Positions 35,211 through 50,608 of a stretch of 64,000 nt of DNA are shown one piece after another. Position 1 is the stretch's first letter. Each line of letters starts with the position of its first letter. This stretch comes from Eriocheir sinensis (Eukaryota; Arthropoda; Malacostraca; Decapoda; Varunidae). The notes under the pieces are model-generated. The model saw only the letters and a program-made list of their open reading frames with translations. It made no database searches and had not been told where the DNA came from. The stretch covers positions 17,198,589 through 17,262,588 of the forward strand of contig NC_066509.1 of NCBI RefSeq assembly GCF_024679095.1, in the 5' to 3' direction. The position numbers were made by a program, and so were the translations under genes.

Positions 35211-35385
35211 CTTACTTCAATCGGTGTCTTAGTGGAAGTGACAGTGGCCTGACAGGGGTTGCATCAGACTAAACTTTTGGTACGCATGCAAATACCAGCC
35301 CACTTATATCGCATTGGGAAGACTTAGAAGCAAGTGTATGGAACACTATAGAGATAGACTACTCTAATATGCATTTACTTGTAAT
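35211..35385 (+). repeat. direct repeat of the right-arm flank
   Basis: CTTACTTCAATCGGTGTCTT through CTAATATGCAT matches 40287-40478 in the same orientation with only a few changes. The second copy has 17 extra bases near its end. It starts exactly where the right arm stops. Confidence 0.9.
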
Positions 35386-35584
35386 TGAAATATATATGAA
35401 TCAACGGTGCTAATATCTTGTAGTCTATAGTGTCATGGATCACAATGTTCCATACATCCAGTGTTCTAGGCTTGGACTGTCGTGTAGTACTTCATAGTTT
35501 ACATTTTATATTGCATGCCATTGTAATAGATTAATCGACGAAACGGCCTATTTCAAATATGTCTCGTTAATTAGGTGCATATAT

Positions 35585-35603
35585 GTACGTTATTATATTA
35601 TTA

Positions 35604-35664
<61 letters not shown>

Positions 35665-35690
35665 CATTATTATTATTTTATTACTATTAT
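35585..35690. repeat. (ATT)n microsatellite
   Basis: About 33 ATT units with rare CATT interruptions. Confidence 0.95.
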
Positions 35691-36104
35691 TATAATTACC
35701 ATATATTAACATTAACCTCACCAATATACGTACACAACAGGGTGCGTTAAGCGGCTTTAGACCCCTGACTAAATCAAGACCTTTATGTTTTTAGCACTTG
35801 TCTCCTACCATTGTATCTTTTCAGTTTCCTGGTGCTAGCCTACCTCCACATGTATTCCTAGTTGTATAATCACATTATGTACTGCCTGGGGGTTGGGATG
35901 GTATGTTACTCCCTTCTCCTTTGTTGTTTACTTGCAACAATAAACACTCAGTCTATCAATCAATCAATAATAGTTCATATTTTATCTCAAATGATACTGT
36001 ACAAGCCTCAAATAATATATATTACATTCGCGATTTATATTAAAGAAAACAAGCACCCGTAGGTAAATGTATGGAGGCGATAACACGTTTCATGATTGGT
36101 AGGA

Positions 36105-36181
36105 AATACAACATTTAGGGTCGCCAGTCCAGGTCAAGACAGTATTTAGGGTCGCAACCACAAAAGTTTGGGAACCACTGC
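36105..36181 (+). mobile_element. hAT-like right terminus
   Basis: Ends AAGTTTGGGAACCACTGCTC with GGGTCGC motifs inside, the typical end of hAT/Charlie-like elements. No matching left end was found nearby. Confidence 0.5.
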
Positions 36182-36189
36182 TCTGCAGC

Positions 36190-36670
36190 CGCGTTACAAT
36201 ATCCACCACCACCTCCTCAACCTTCACAACCACAACCTTCTCCTCGACCTCCACCACCTCCTGACTTTCAAAACCTCATCGACCTCCAGAATCTCCTAGA
36301 CCTCAACCTCTTGCTTAACCCCCCAAACCTTTACGACTTCAAAACTTCAACTACTCCAAAACTTCCTTCTCGACCTCCAGAACCTTATCATCGACCTCCA
36401 GAATCTCCTAGACCTCAACCTCTTGCTTAACCCCCCAAACCTTTACGACCTCAAAACTTCAACTACTCCAAAACTTCCTTCTCGACCTCCAGAACCTTAT
36501 CATCGACCTCCAGAACCTCATCTTAGATCTAAACAATTAACCTCCTCCTCAACAACTAATACTTCCTCTCTAACCCAAGCAACCTCCTCCTCAGCCTCCC
36601 TAACATACCTATGCCTCGACCATCGCCACCTCCGTCGCAGCCTCTGACAACCTACTCCTCGACCTCTACA
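36190..36670. repeat. pyrimidine-rich tandem block with a 112-base duplication
   Basis: CGACCTCCAGAATCTCCTAG recurs at 36280 and 36392, and the next about 110 bases match. Smaller ACCTCC and CGACCTC units occur throughout. No coding sense despite short frames. Confidence 0.75.
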
Positions 36671-36988
36671 ACCTTCTCCATTTTAGCGAGATTCATAAAA
36701 CGACTCCTGTGGCTTCATGTGTAAATCAAGAGTCCCTACGTTATGCGGCTCTAAACTTTACAAGTATACAAGGCCGCATTAGCCTTTGAAATTATACATA
36801 AATTAACCCACATTAAATGGCTTTACAGTACCAAGACAGTGTACCCCAGTCAGGCACTAATGTCCTGCTTAACCCTGAGATTAATGAATGTATTAGTAAT
36901 TGATTAATCAGTAAAACTCAAATATAAACAATTAATTAAGGAATGAAATGATATAGAATGTTACACGTATCAATTTAAATGGCAGTCT

Positions 36989-37089
<101 letters not shown>

Positions 37090-37173
37090 TTTCCCCCAGC
37101 GGCGGGCCGCTGCCCGCTCATCAGCATAACTATAAACTATTGCACTATGTAAGATGTAAAAAAATCAACGAAC

Positions 37174-37225
<52 letters not shown>

Positions 37226-37537
37226 GGTTGCAACGTTATTTGTACCGAGAGAAAACAATCGATGTATGAGTCATGGGTTGCACCACTAGTAGTTACTGCC
37301 ATCGTCCTCTTAGCCACACACACACTTCCAGCGTGCCCTGCGTCCCGTGTTTCGGGACACGTGGAGCCTCGCCTCGCTCATATATGCCTGGCTCAACGCT
37401 GGACTCAACCATTCAATCCCGTTCTCCTCATACCACCCACACCGGTGCACCTCTAGGTCTGCTTTTTGCTTCCTTTTCTCATCAGCAAGTGTCAAGGTTA
37501 CTTATATATCCACCAGTTTAGTTACTGGCCCAGCAAG

Positions 37538-39803
<2,266 letters not shown>

Positions 39804-39941
39804 ACCTGGGCTTGGAGTGTTAAGTTTTCATATTGATGTTCGGATTAGAGAATATTGAATATATTGAATACATTCCAAAGCTAGTGTATATAAAAAATGC
39901 TTAAACTATAGCAGCAGCTTCGTCAAGCCATTATTTATAGG

Positions 39942-40286
39942 CAGAGGTTCTCAACTTGGGTCGCCACCCCTCTAAGGTCGATACTTCTGGGGGTCGCAAG
40001 ATTTCTAGAATGTGAAAATACATCAGAGAACACAGTTTGAATTTATTGGACCCCAATTTTTCTTTTATATATGTTTTAAAGCAACCCCCACGTAACCTCC
40101 GAACTCACGTTAACCTAACACTATATTGGAAATGAATGGATTTCCCTGCTGAGCATTACAAAACTGCATACATATGATAGTTTACTAACAAATATAAACA
40201 CTTGTTAAGTATCACAGTTGGGCAATTTTTTATAAAAAAAACTATACATATAAACAGTGTTAATCAGTGCTGCTTTTAGTGATCCT
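39942..40286 (+). mobile_element. hAT-like terminus (right-arm copy)
   Basis: CAGAGGTTCTCAACTTGGGT with GGGGTCGCAAG, matching the left-arm copy. It is cut at the arm boundary. Confidence 0.5.
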
Positions 40287-40478
40287 ACTTACTTCAATCG
40301 GTGTCTTAGTGGAAGTGACAGTGGCCTGACAGGGGTTGCATCAGACTAAACTTTTGGTACGCATGCAAATACCAGCCCACTTATATCGCATTGGAAAGAC
40401 TTAGAAGCAAGTGTATGGAACACTACAGAGATAGATTACTCTAATATGCATGATTAATAATAAACAATTACTTGTACT
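40287..40478 (+). repeat. second copy of the spacer direct repeat
   Basis: Matches 35211-35385 in the same orientation and immediately abuts the right arm. Confidence 0.9.
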
Positions 40479-40513
40479 CAGGGTTAGAACCAAACTAAGA
40501 GAGAGAGAGACAT

Positions 40514-40790
40514 TTTTTTTTTTTTACGTCGTGGCCTATTGCGCCGGTAGGCTTCTTCCCGGTGGATTCTGAATTCCTGATGGTCGGTCCATGGCTTCTT
40601 CCCGGTGGAACCTGATGGTCGGCCCAGCCCGTTCTGGCGCAGGCGAGTGTTTATAGTGGCGCCATCTTGCTTTTGCTCATGCTGCCCTCCCGGGGCTCAT
40701 CTTTAATCCTAGAATCTAGAGTCCGGGTTGATAGGTGGTCTTCTGGACAGCATGTGGGCGGCACGCTATCCATTCAGCCACCGCCTCCCC
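40514..40790 (-). repeat. tRNA-derived SINE (family A) copy 4, internally deleted
   Basis: Poly-T at 40513-40525 on the plus strand. The body has CCTGATGGTCGGCCCAGCCC and TTTATAGTGGCGCCATC; the head keeps only the A-box side (minus TGGCTGAATGGATAG near 40772-40787) because the B-box region is deleted. A duplicated CTTCCCGGTGG segment is present near 40555 and 40593. Confidence 0.65.
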
Positions 40791-40791
40791 A

Positions 40792-42148
<1,357 letters not shown>

Positions 42149-42159
42149 CATCTCTCCTC

Positions 42160-42617
42160 CTCTAAACCTCACCTCTTCCTCACCGAAACACAGGTCTCGG
42201 CGGCTACTGACAGCAATCTTTACTCTGTTCCCTCCAACTAGCTCTATCATAAATTTCAATCCAAAGCTGAATGTTGCGTCTACGTGCGCAACGACATCAT
42301 TTGCTCTTGTGCCCACGACCTTGACTCTTCTGAATTTTCCACCATCTGGCTAAGACTTCCTTGTCGTGCTATAACTAAATACATCTGTGCTGTTTATATC
42401 TCACCTAACTCTACTAACATGCAGAATTCTTTGACTACTAAATTTGAACTCTAAAGTGGAGCACATCTTGACCCACTCTCCCTTCTCTGAAATCTCCATC
42501 TTAGGAGATTTCAGTGCTTACCACCAGCTTTGGCTTTCATCCTCTTTCACTGACCAGCCTGGTGAACAAGCCTACAACTTAATTTGCTCTCCTCAATGAT
42601 CTAGAGCAATTGGTTCA
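42160..42617 (+). pseudogene. LINE family A endonuclease fragment (copy 3)
   Basis: Homologous to 1020-1385: CCVYVRNDIICSCAHDLDSS, WLRLPCRAITKYICAVY and ISILGDFSAYHQLWLSSSF. Here the GDF motif aspartate is kept. Frameshifts occur near 42435 and 42580. It ends abruptly at GGTTCAGCAC, where a hAT-like end begins. Confidence 0.65.
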
Positions 42618-42873
42618 GCACCAATGGCGTAGTTAGGCTTGGGCTATCGGGGCTATAGCCCCGAATGTTTTATGAATAGCCCCAGACCTCAGATTTTTTT
42701 TCTTTTTTCCTAAGAATAGCCCCAGCCAGGCCAATACAAAATGTTAATTCTTGTTAAGCTGTTAGTAATAGAAATTAGATTTCATAGATCTCATGCGGAA
42801 ATCATACGGTTTGTTTCCGTCCGGTTCACGTTCCTATCACGTATTCACGGCCACTCGCCAGTCGGCCATCAGT
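42618..42873 (+). mobile_element. possible hAT-like left end interrupting the LINE
   Basis: CAATGGCGTAGTTAGGCTTG followed by repeated TAGCCCC motifs (42643-42725). It starts exactly where the LINE homology stops. Related CARTGGCGTAG starts are familiar from hAT-type elements. No right end was identified. Confidence 0.4.
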
Positions 42874-42881
42874 GCTAGGGG

Positions 42882-44051
42882 CATAGCTGGGCGTTATCGC
42901 GATAAGTTATCGCGATACTTTATCGCTGATAACAAAATCGGATTATCGACCATCCGCTACTTATTTAAATATATATCGTTATCTTCGTTACTTTTGTAAC
43001 CCAACTAGCGATAATCGCTACTTTTTTTCCGCCTCTCAGGAAAACAATGTTGTCTCCTTACTGCGCATGCGTGGCCCGGTGTTTTATGAAAAAACTTCGG
43101 GGTATGAAATATCTTCGGTGATGAGATTTCATACTTAGGTCATGAAAATTAAAATACTAGGTTATTTTTTCATGCTACTCAAAAATCAATATATCATAGA
43201 GAAAAATCATTTAACTTTGCCCCAAAAATGATTATTCACTGCCTCAAATTTGATATTCCATATTTGTTTGTGAGTATGTCATGGTATTGAAGGCACCCGA
43301 TGTTGTGTTATTTGGTGTCCCATCGTCAAAAGCTGGCGCTTTTATGTACAAACACTGGTCTCTCGTGAACTGCGCATGCTCAGACCAATAAGTGTAGACC
43401 TGTACAGTCTCACAATGCTTTTTTAACACATTAAGAGTTGCTGGAAAGCTGAATCAAACATACAGTACCACCATCCTCGCTGTTTCTAGAACGACGTACA
43501 CTCTGTACATATAAATACAACTCGTACAGAGTGTCGTCCTAGAAACAGCGAGGATGGTGGTAGTTGTACTATATGTCTGATTCAGCCTTCCAGCAACTCT
43601 TAATTACGGTTTAAAAGCTTTGTGAGACTGTACAGGTCTACGCTTGCTGGTCTGAGCATGCACCGTTCACGAGAGACCAGTGTTTGTAAACAATTTTTGA
43701 CGGTGGGGACGCCAAAGAACACAACACCGGTTCAGGCATTTCTAGTATTAACGTCCATATGTACGTGTCAACGTGTGGTTTTAAGGTTTTGTAAGTTTCC
43801 TAAAATACAGATAATGAAAATTTGAATTCATCAATGTTGTTCTATCTGAAATATCAATATAGTATCGTTTTCGCCTATCGGACTTATCGCTAGCTAGTAT
43901 CGGAATTGTGGATTTATATCGGGTATCGGTTATCGGTTATCGCCTATATTTGTGTCTCTAGTTAACGAATATCGGTTATCGCCGTTAAGGTTTTTCATTA
44001 TCAGTTATCGGTTATCGGGAATAAGGTTTTCTGTTATCGTGCCCAGCTATG
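42882..44051. mobile_element. hAT-like palindromic non-autonomous element, 8-bp target duplication
   Basis: The direct 8-bp duplication GCTAGGGG lies at 42874-42881 and 44052-44059. The ends are CATAGCTGGGC on both strands. Next to each end are clusters of TTATCG / CGATAA motifs (42892-43015 and 43850-44040). The middle is a long inverted repeat: about 43285-43505 is complementary to about 43525-43735, with a loop around 43506-43525. Total length 1170 bp, no transposase. The 8-bp duplication places it with hAT-type elements. Confidence 0.8.
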
Positions 44052-44139
44052 GCTAGGGGTGAGTGGATAAGAACGAACATGGCGAAGTTTAATTACCGTC
44101 ATACCTCTGGCGACAATAAACCCCGCCCCACTCATTGTC

Positions 44140-44455
44140 AAAGACGAAATCATTGACTTTCGCGCACAGGGACGCCTTCTCGGTCTTAAGATCTCCCGGC
44201 GTGGGCTCACTCCCCAAGTCACCTAGAGGGCGGCGTGGGCGAGGGCGGCGCTAACCATGTTGTATCGCTTCCGGGATCTCGAACCCAGGATAAAACTGCA
44301 TCTCGTTAAGGCCCTGATGATCCCTGTTCTCACTTACCCGCCCATTCCCATCCATGGGCTAAGTGCGACGGCCCTCGGTCGGCTCCAGAAGGTGCAGAAC
44401 GCGGCACTAAGATTTGCCCTCAGCGTACGGTGGGACGAGTTCAGGGGCAGAATTC
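44140..44455 (+). pseudogene. LINE ORF2 C-terminal fragment (Jockey-like)
   Basis: Reads VKDEIIDFRAQGRLLGLKIS, a stop, then ALTMLYRFRDLEPRIKLHLV, ALMIPVLTYPPIPIHGLSAT and LQKVQNAALRFALSVRWDEF. This is the thumb/connection region seen after the RT palm in Jockey-like LINEs. It begins soon after the hAT-like element. Confidence 0.55.
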
Positions 44456-44880
44456 ACAAACATACTCAATAACTAGGAACTAACATAGCTACGCACTATT
44501 GATTTAGTGACCGACGTTAGCGTCAGATTCACGAAGCAAACCTTAGATGTATAGTTAGAGGCGCGCTAAGTCAGCGAGGCCGCTGATTGGATAAGCGTCA
44601 TCGATGACGTCATCGGGCTCACGGTGAGTCACAGGTCCCGCAACGGTATCAGCTGTGTTTACAGGGTGGCCGGAGCTGTGGAGGCATGGCCAAGGTCGAA
44701 GGGAAGGAAGAAAGACGAGCTGACCTTCCTGGCTCTTTCCTGTCGGGACTGCCTGCGACTCGGAGATTGGTGGGTAGGGTTTGACGATACTCAAGGGACC
44801 ATCCAGGTAGGCTACAGGCGCACCCATGGAGCCCCTCACTTAATCCTCAGGTATACCAGCTACAGCCAAATTTGACGTGA
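44456..44880. other. unassigned sequence, possible MITE
   Basis: Starts GAATTCACAAACATACTCAA and carries AGATTCACGAAGC near 44525, which recalls inverted-repeat elements, but the right end was not found. A plus frame at 44624-44875 has no recognisable family. Confidence 0.3.
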
Positions 44881-44957
44881 CTCACCATGACACCTCTCTC
44901 TCACTCTCGTTAAAAATATTATAACGTTTGTATTTTCCATCATTATAATTGTTATAT

Positions 44958-45209
44958 CGGGGGCTCCCGTGGTCCCGTGGTAGAGCCTCGGCCTTGCGCT
45001 TCGGCGTGGTGCCTGGGGTGTCTGGGTCCGAGACCTGTCAGTTACCACGGGGGTGGAAAGGTGGGCTCTTTCCGACACCCTCAGCCCCGTTGTTGGGTCT
45101 CCTCCTTGAAAGAATTGTGTATCTCTCTCCCGGCCGTCTGGGGGATTGCGCGGCATGCTCCGTCTTCCTCCATTGGGGTATATCCCCCCCCCCCCCCAAA
45201 AAAAAAAAG
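44958..45209 (+). repeat. tRNA-derived SINE (family C)
   Basis: A-box-like CCCGTGGTAGAGCCTCGG near 44972-44989 and B-box GGGTCCGAGACC near 45025-45036. A roughly 150-base body follows, then a C-run and an A-run tail (45186-45209). The split pol III promoter plus tail support a SINE. It is unlike families A and B. Confidence 0.55.
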
Positions 45210-45402
45210 TTATCTATGACTATTTTCGTATCATTAATATTTCAGAGATGAATAGATAGATAGAGAGAGATTTACATAGATTATAGAAAATCAGACCACA
45301 CAGACCCCATGGTCCAGACTTGGTGGTCTGTCCTAAACTAAAGTGATTTTAGTGATTTTACATTAATCAAGACTCCAAAACGTTGCACTTCTACTCTAGT
45401 TG

Positions 45403-48110
45403 ATATTAAGTTGAAGGAAGTGACGGTCGAGCTTATTTGAAGGAGTCAATCGTGTTACACTGGACCACTGATGGTGGAGCTTATTCCATTCTCGCACTAC
45501 AACGTTGGTGAAGAAAAATTTGGTGCAGTCTGAATTTACTTGTCTACATCTGAGTTTACGCCATTGTTCCTCGTGCGCAAAGTGTCATCGATCATAAACA
45601 ATGTTGATCTGTCTACATTCGTGAAACCATTAAGTATTTTAAAACATTCGATCAATTTTCCTCGGAGGCGACGTTTCTCAAGACAGAACATGTTAAGGTT
45701 AGACCTCCTTTCTTCGTATGATTTGTTGCTCAAGGAAGGTATAATTTTCGTTGCCCGACGCTGAACACCGTCTAATGTAGCAATATCGTGTGCATGGTGG
45801 GGAGACCAAAACTGTACCGCATATTCCAAGTGGGGTCTGACTAAAATGTTGTAGAGCGGGAGTATTACATCTTTATTCTTAAATAAAAAGTTTCTTTTAA
45901 TGAAGCCCAACATTCTGTTCGCTTTATTTGCTGCATCGATGCATTGCTGTGAGAATTTGAGGTTTGACGCCATTTTGACCCCCAAGTCCTTGACGCATTG
46001 AACGCTTTTGAGTTTAACGCCGCGCATTTCGTAATCAAACTTCCTATTCCTCGTTCCAACTTGAAGGACCTGGCACTTGTCTACGTTAAAGGGCATCTCC
46101 CATCTATCCGACCTAGCTGAAATTTTGTGCAAATCCTCGTGGAGGCTTTGCCTGTCTTCGTCAGTGAGAACCGAGTTACCAATCTTTGTGTCGTCTGCAA
46201 ATTTACTAATGCGGTTATTGAGTCCAACATCCACGTCGTTGATGTAAATAATGAAGAGCACTGGGACAAGAACCGAGCCCTGAGGGACGCCACTAGTGAC
46301 CGGCGCCCACTCTGAGTTAAATCCGTCAATCACTACTCTTTGTTGTCTGTTGCTCAACCAATTCGCGATCCATTGGTTTACCTGACCGTCAATACCTATT
46401 TGCTTTAATTTGTAAAGTAATTTATGATGCGGGACTTTATCAAACGCTTTCTGAAATCAAGATAGACTACGTCCAGTGATTTGGTTACGTCATAAACAGT
46501 GAAGGTCGTTATAAAGGTTAATAGATTTGATAGGCAGGATCTTTTTGTTTCGGAAGCCATGTTGTGAGTCCCCAATTAATGAGTGGCTTTCAGGTAACTC
46601 ACAATTTTGTCTCTAATTATGCCCTCAAGTTGCTTACATTCATCCGAAGTTTGAATAATGGGCCTGTAATTAGCTGGTTCTTTTTGTCTCCTTTCTTAAA
46701 ATCGGTGTCACGTTAGCCTTTTCCAATCTGAAGGGACAATGCCTTGTCGCAAGGACATATTGAATACTGATTTGTGAGGGAGGAGAGTATTTCGCACTTT
46801 GTTTCTTTCAGCAGAGTTGGATATACTTTATCAGGTCCAGGACTTTTATTTGTTTTAAGTGATTTGAGGCTTTAAGGACTTCATCGGGTTTTATTTCAAA
46901 GTTAGACAATGCATGCTCGGTTTACATTAGTACTGGTGTTGGTGGTGGTGGTGGGAGGACTGTTATTATTAAACACCGAGGAAAAGTAATTATTTAATAG
47001 GTTTGCAACGTGTTGGCTGTCAGTCACTAGTGCACCGTCGCTGTTTGTTAAAGGTCAATTCCACTTCTGATCGCCTTTCTGTTGTTTATGTAACTGAAGA
47101 AGGATTTCGGATTATTTTTACAGTTGGCTGCAATATTTTCTTCATATCTACGCTTTGCCTGATGCACTAATCTTTTACTCGTCGCCTTGCATCATTGTAA
47201 AGTCCTAATGTTTTCAGGCGTGCTTTGGTCTTTCTTTAACCTGCAAGACAATTTTCTCTCCTTGACTGGAGTGTTTAATTTCGCTATTAAACCAGGTGGA
47301 CTTTATTAGTGTTAATTCGCTTCTCGCACAAGGGACAAATGTGTCCTGCTGAGTGAGTAAGTGATTTTTAAAAAGTTTAGCCAGGCGTCCTCTGCATTGC
47401 CGTCATCTGATAGTTGCATATCTATTAGTTTTCGTCAGTTTCTGAAGTTGGCTCTTTTGAAATTGGGCACCTTAACTTTATTTTCAGTCACCGATGTTTG
47501 ATCTCTAATTTCAACGCGCAATAGTTTATTATGAGATCGCTTGGGAACCGAGGTGTTCTCCTACCGTGACATTACTGAGCTAGGTTATCTTGGTCAACTA
47601 TAACAAGGTCATCAAGTATGTTATTTTGTCGAGTTGGTTCAGAAACCATTTGGCTTAGATAATTTTCCTCTAGAAATTCGATCATTCTATGGGACTCACC
47701 TTCTGTACCCGACAGTGTCGCCAGTCGATATGGGGAGGTTAAAGTCTCCTAAGTATCAGTGAGTCGCTGTTGGCTAAGTGACTGCCTTAAGACGCTGTAC
47801 ATTTCAAGATCGCCATCAAGTGATTGCCCCGGAGGCCTGTAAGTGACAGATATATTTAAATTGACTTTTGCAATGTTTACTCGCACGCACAAATGTTCAA
47901 CGTTACTGTTTCTTGGTGTCTTGTCAGTAGGTTGCAAGTAACTTTTTGACAAAAAGGGGCGACACCACCCCTCTACGGTTTACACGATCATTGTTGAAGA
48001 ATCTGTAGCCATCTATGTTGTATTCGGAACTTAAATCAATATTAGTGGTGTCGATAAATGTTTCAGTTATAGCAATTACGTCAAAGCTTTCTGTCAGGCA
48101 AGACATATTG
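45403..48110 (-). pseudogene. CR1-like ORF2 (endonuclease and reverse transcriptase), frameshifted
   Basis: Endonuclease pieces are FDVIAITETFIDTTN (about 48080) and LCVRVNIAKVNLNISVTYRP (about 47890). The RT core is open from 46357 to 45536: VTSGVPQGSVLVPVLFIIYI, ISKFADDTKIGNSV (FADD catalytic box intact), then VKDLGVKMASNLKFSQQCID, VRPHLEYAVQFWSPHH and RRATKIIPSL, ending RRLRGKLIECFKILNGF. After a frameshift the C-terminus VVVREWNKLHHQWSS extends to about 45403. The conserved QGSVLGP glycine is Val. Middle parts carry many small deletions. Confidence 0.7.
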
Positions 48111-48214
48111 CCAGTTCATCAAATTTGTTTCTTAGGCTACGCGCATTGAAGCTAAGGACTCTTAGGTTATCTTGAAGCTTAGGTAATAGAGGTACTGGAG
48201 GGTTCAATGTTACG

Positions 48215-49124
48215 AGTCTGTTGCGGTGTATGGTGTCCTATTTACACGGGCAGGATGGAAGGACGTGGCTGAGAGTCGTTTTTGTTGTTCGGGTGTTACG
48301 TACGGCGTTGTTGAGGAGCCTTCTGAATTTGGCTGCCCCGATGGGGACAGGTGTATGCCGTCCCTTTGGAAAAAGTTTACTCTGGCCGTAGAAATGGTTC
48401 CAGGCGTTAAAGAACTCGACGTCAAGTTCTCACGCAGAGGAGTCTGCAGGCGGTTGTTGAGAGGCTGAAGGCCTTACTGTAGAAGTCGCCCTCATCCCAT
48501 GTCCGTGGTAGAATTCCTGAAATCAAAATATTAGAGGAGTTAGACTTATACTGCTGGATGAGCCTACGGTACTTGTCCAGCAGTTCCTCAGACCAGGTCG
48601 TGGTGACGTCGTTTGTGCCTGTGTGGAGAACAAAGAGTGAGTCATTAGAGGCCACAGCGGAGACCTCGTCCAGTGCAGCTGTGATGTCGTCAACACCAGC
48701 TCCAGGATAACAGTAGTTACGCCTACGACGGGGACTCTGCCACAGAATTCAACCACCTGATGGCGAATCATAGAGTCACCGACCAAGAAGGGCTCTGTTC
48801 CTCGTCCTCCTCCTCCAGTATGGAAATCTGTTGTAGCAATGAGTAGGATAAATGGCTCTAGGGAGCGGGTCTGGCTCCTCCTCTCACGGGGTGAAACATT
48901 CAGCGTCAGCTCTACCAGTTCCCTGACGATGTGCCTTCTTCGGAAGGTGGCTGGGCATCAGAAGTGCAGGTGAGGGAGAGTGTTGATGAGGCGTCACTTG
49001 CAGGAGGGGCGACGATGTTGGCTGGATAAGCTCCTGCAAGAATATCAGCATTACTTATTAGTTCGGTGATCTTCTTCTCGCCAGCCGTCAGCCTTTCGTC
49101 CTGTTGAAGGAGTCTCGTTTCCAT
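48215..49124 (-). pseudogene. CR1-like ORF1 with SGNH (GDSL-like) esterase domain
   Basis: From the minus strand: a charged coiled stretch METRLLQQDERLTAGEKKIT (49124-49065), then a linker, then the esterase blocks VVGDSMIRHQVVEFCGRVP (about 48790-48730, GDS nucleophile), LFVLHTGTNDVTTTWSEELL (about 48640-48580, GTND block) and DGIHLSPSGQ (about 48345-48315, catalytic Asp and His). All three SGNH blocks survive, although frameshifts separate them near 48730 and 48470. Confidence 0.65.
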
Positions 49125-49214
49125 CTGCTGTGTGTCAACAGGCAGATCTTGCAGACAGTCGATCGTCCTGAGAAGAAATGACCAGAAAGTTTCCTGTACA
49201 AGTCGAACATTTCT

Positions 49215-49600
49215 TTAGCGCCACATCTTGGTAGGAGAGGAGAGCAAGTGGTAGTGTTTATCTATATATTTGCTTTGCTTTTTCTTTTCGTAGTGCAGAG
49301 GACGCGATGCGTGAATAAGCGAGAATAAGTGTGAGAGAGAGAGAGAGAGAGAAGAGAGATGGAAGGCGTAGGAGGAGATAGGGATGGAGGGAGGAAGAGG
49401 GCAGAGAGGAAGGGGAGGAGAGAGGGGGGAACGAGATGGGGAGTGAGGAAGGAGAGACAGAGAGAGGGCAAGTGGGGGTAGTAATGAGAGAGAGAGAGGG
49501 GGCAATGGAGAGGGAGGCGAGAGAAAGAGGAGGAGCAGAAACGCGAGGGACGAGAAAAAGAGAGACACGCAGGTGAGGAAAATTTAGAGGATTACTGTGT
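49215..49600. repeat. purine-rich (GA/GGA)n low-complexity tract
   Basis: Imperfect AGAG, GGAGG and GAGAGAGAGG repeats from about 49330 to 49570. Apparent Leu/Ser/Pro frames on the minus strand are composition artefacts. Confidence 0.8.
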
Positions 49601-50071
49601 CTCCTGGGGAATACTCTGAGGTCAAGTCAGGTCAGGTAACTCTGAACACCTGCGTAGAGGAATTGGCGTCAGGTGAATCTGGGAAATATATAAAAGATGT
49701 GGCGGAAAAGGTGTGACACTGTGTTTTGTGTATAGGTTCTTATATATGTTTTACAGGGCGCTACACGGCGAGAGGGTAGATACAGGCAGATTAGGTAGTA
49801 AAAATAAGGGCAACACTTAATCCTGTCAGCGAAGCACGTGGTCGCACTGACAAACAGCACATCTCTGCAGGCAGCTAACTCGGTTGACAATAGCAGTACA
49901 CCTTTGACACGAAATAGTACACGGCACACAACACAGCAAGATCTACAGTACCAGTGCAGTACAGCACACGAGGGTGGAATCGCAAGCGAGAGGTCACGGG
50001 AGAGTGGGGACACGGAAGGGATAAAAAGGGTTTGACCTCTCGAGTGAGGGCAGGGCGCTGGGACTGCGAGC

Positions 50072-50076
<5 letters not shown>

Positions 50077-50164
<88 letters not shown>
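50077..50164. repeat. (GA)n microsatellite
   Basis: About 44 GA units. Confidence 0.97.
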
Positions 50165-50169
<5 letters not shown>

Positions 50170-50608
50170 CGCTAATCAGTCTAATATCAACAAGCAAGCA
50201 CACACAGCCACACACACACACACGAAGAGCACAGGTCACTTTAGGTGAGGGTATGCGAGGAGTGGCCTGGCGAGGTCTGAATTTGAGTTCCCCTCATCAA
50301 ACATGCGTCACTCACCCGAAAAAATCCCTGCTGACAGGTGAGGGAAATTGGTGGTATCAATCTTTGTATCGGTGCCGAAATAGGGATCAGCGAAATTTGG
50401 GTCAAAGTTTTGGCGCGCAGGAAAATGTGTCAGCAGGTGGAGAGAACACAGACACACACGAAAGTATTTTCACACACGACACGGTAACGCAATAAAATGA
50501 ATATTTACATCGAAAAGCGTTTCAAATAGAATTTAGGCTCATTTATGTCTTGTCCTTTACTGACAACATCGTATCTTCAGGTTTCCCTGTAGTGAATTTA
50601 ATCCTAAA

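Larger units (their letters stand above)
45300..49200 (-). mobile_element. CR1/L2-like LINE with esterase-type ORF1, nearly full length
   Basis: The minus strand gives the usual order: ORF1 with an N-terminal coiled region and SGNH hydrolase domain (49124-48215), then ORF2 with endonuclease (about 48110-47700) and RT (about 46700-45403). Frameshifts and stops are scattered but synteny is complete. Esterase ORF1 plus APE endonuclease and RT is characteristic of CR1/L2-group LINEs. Confidence 0.7.
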
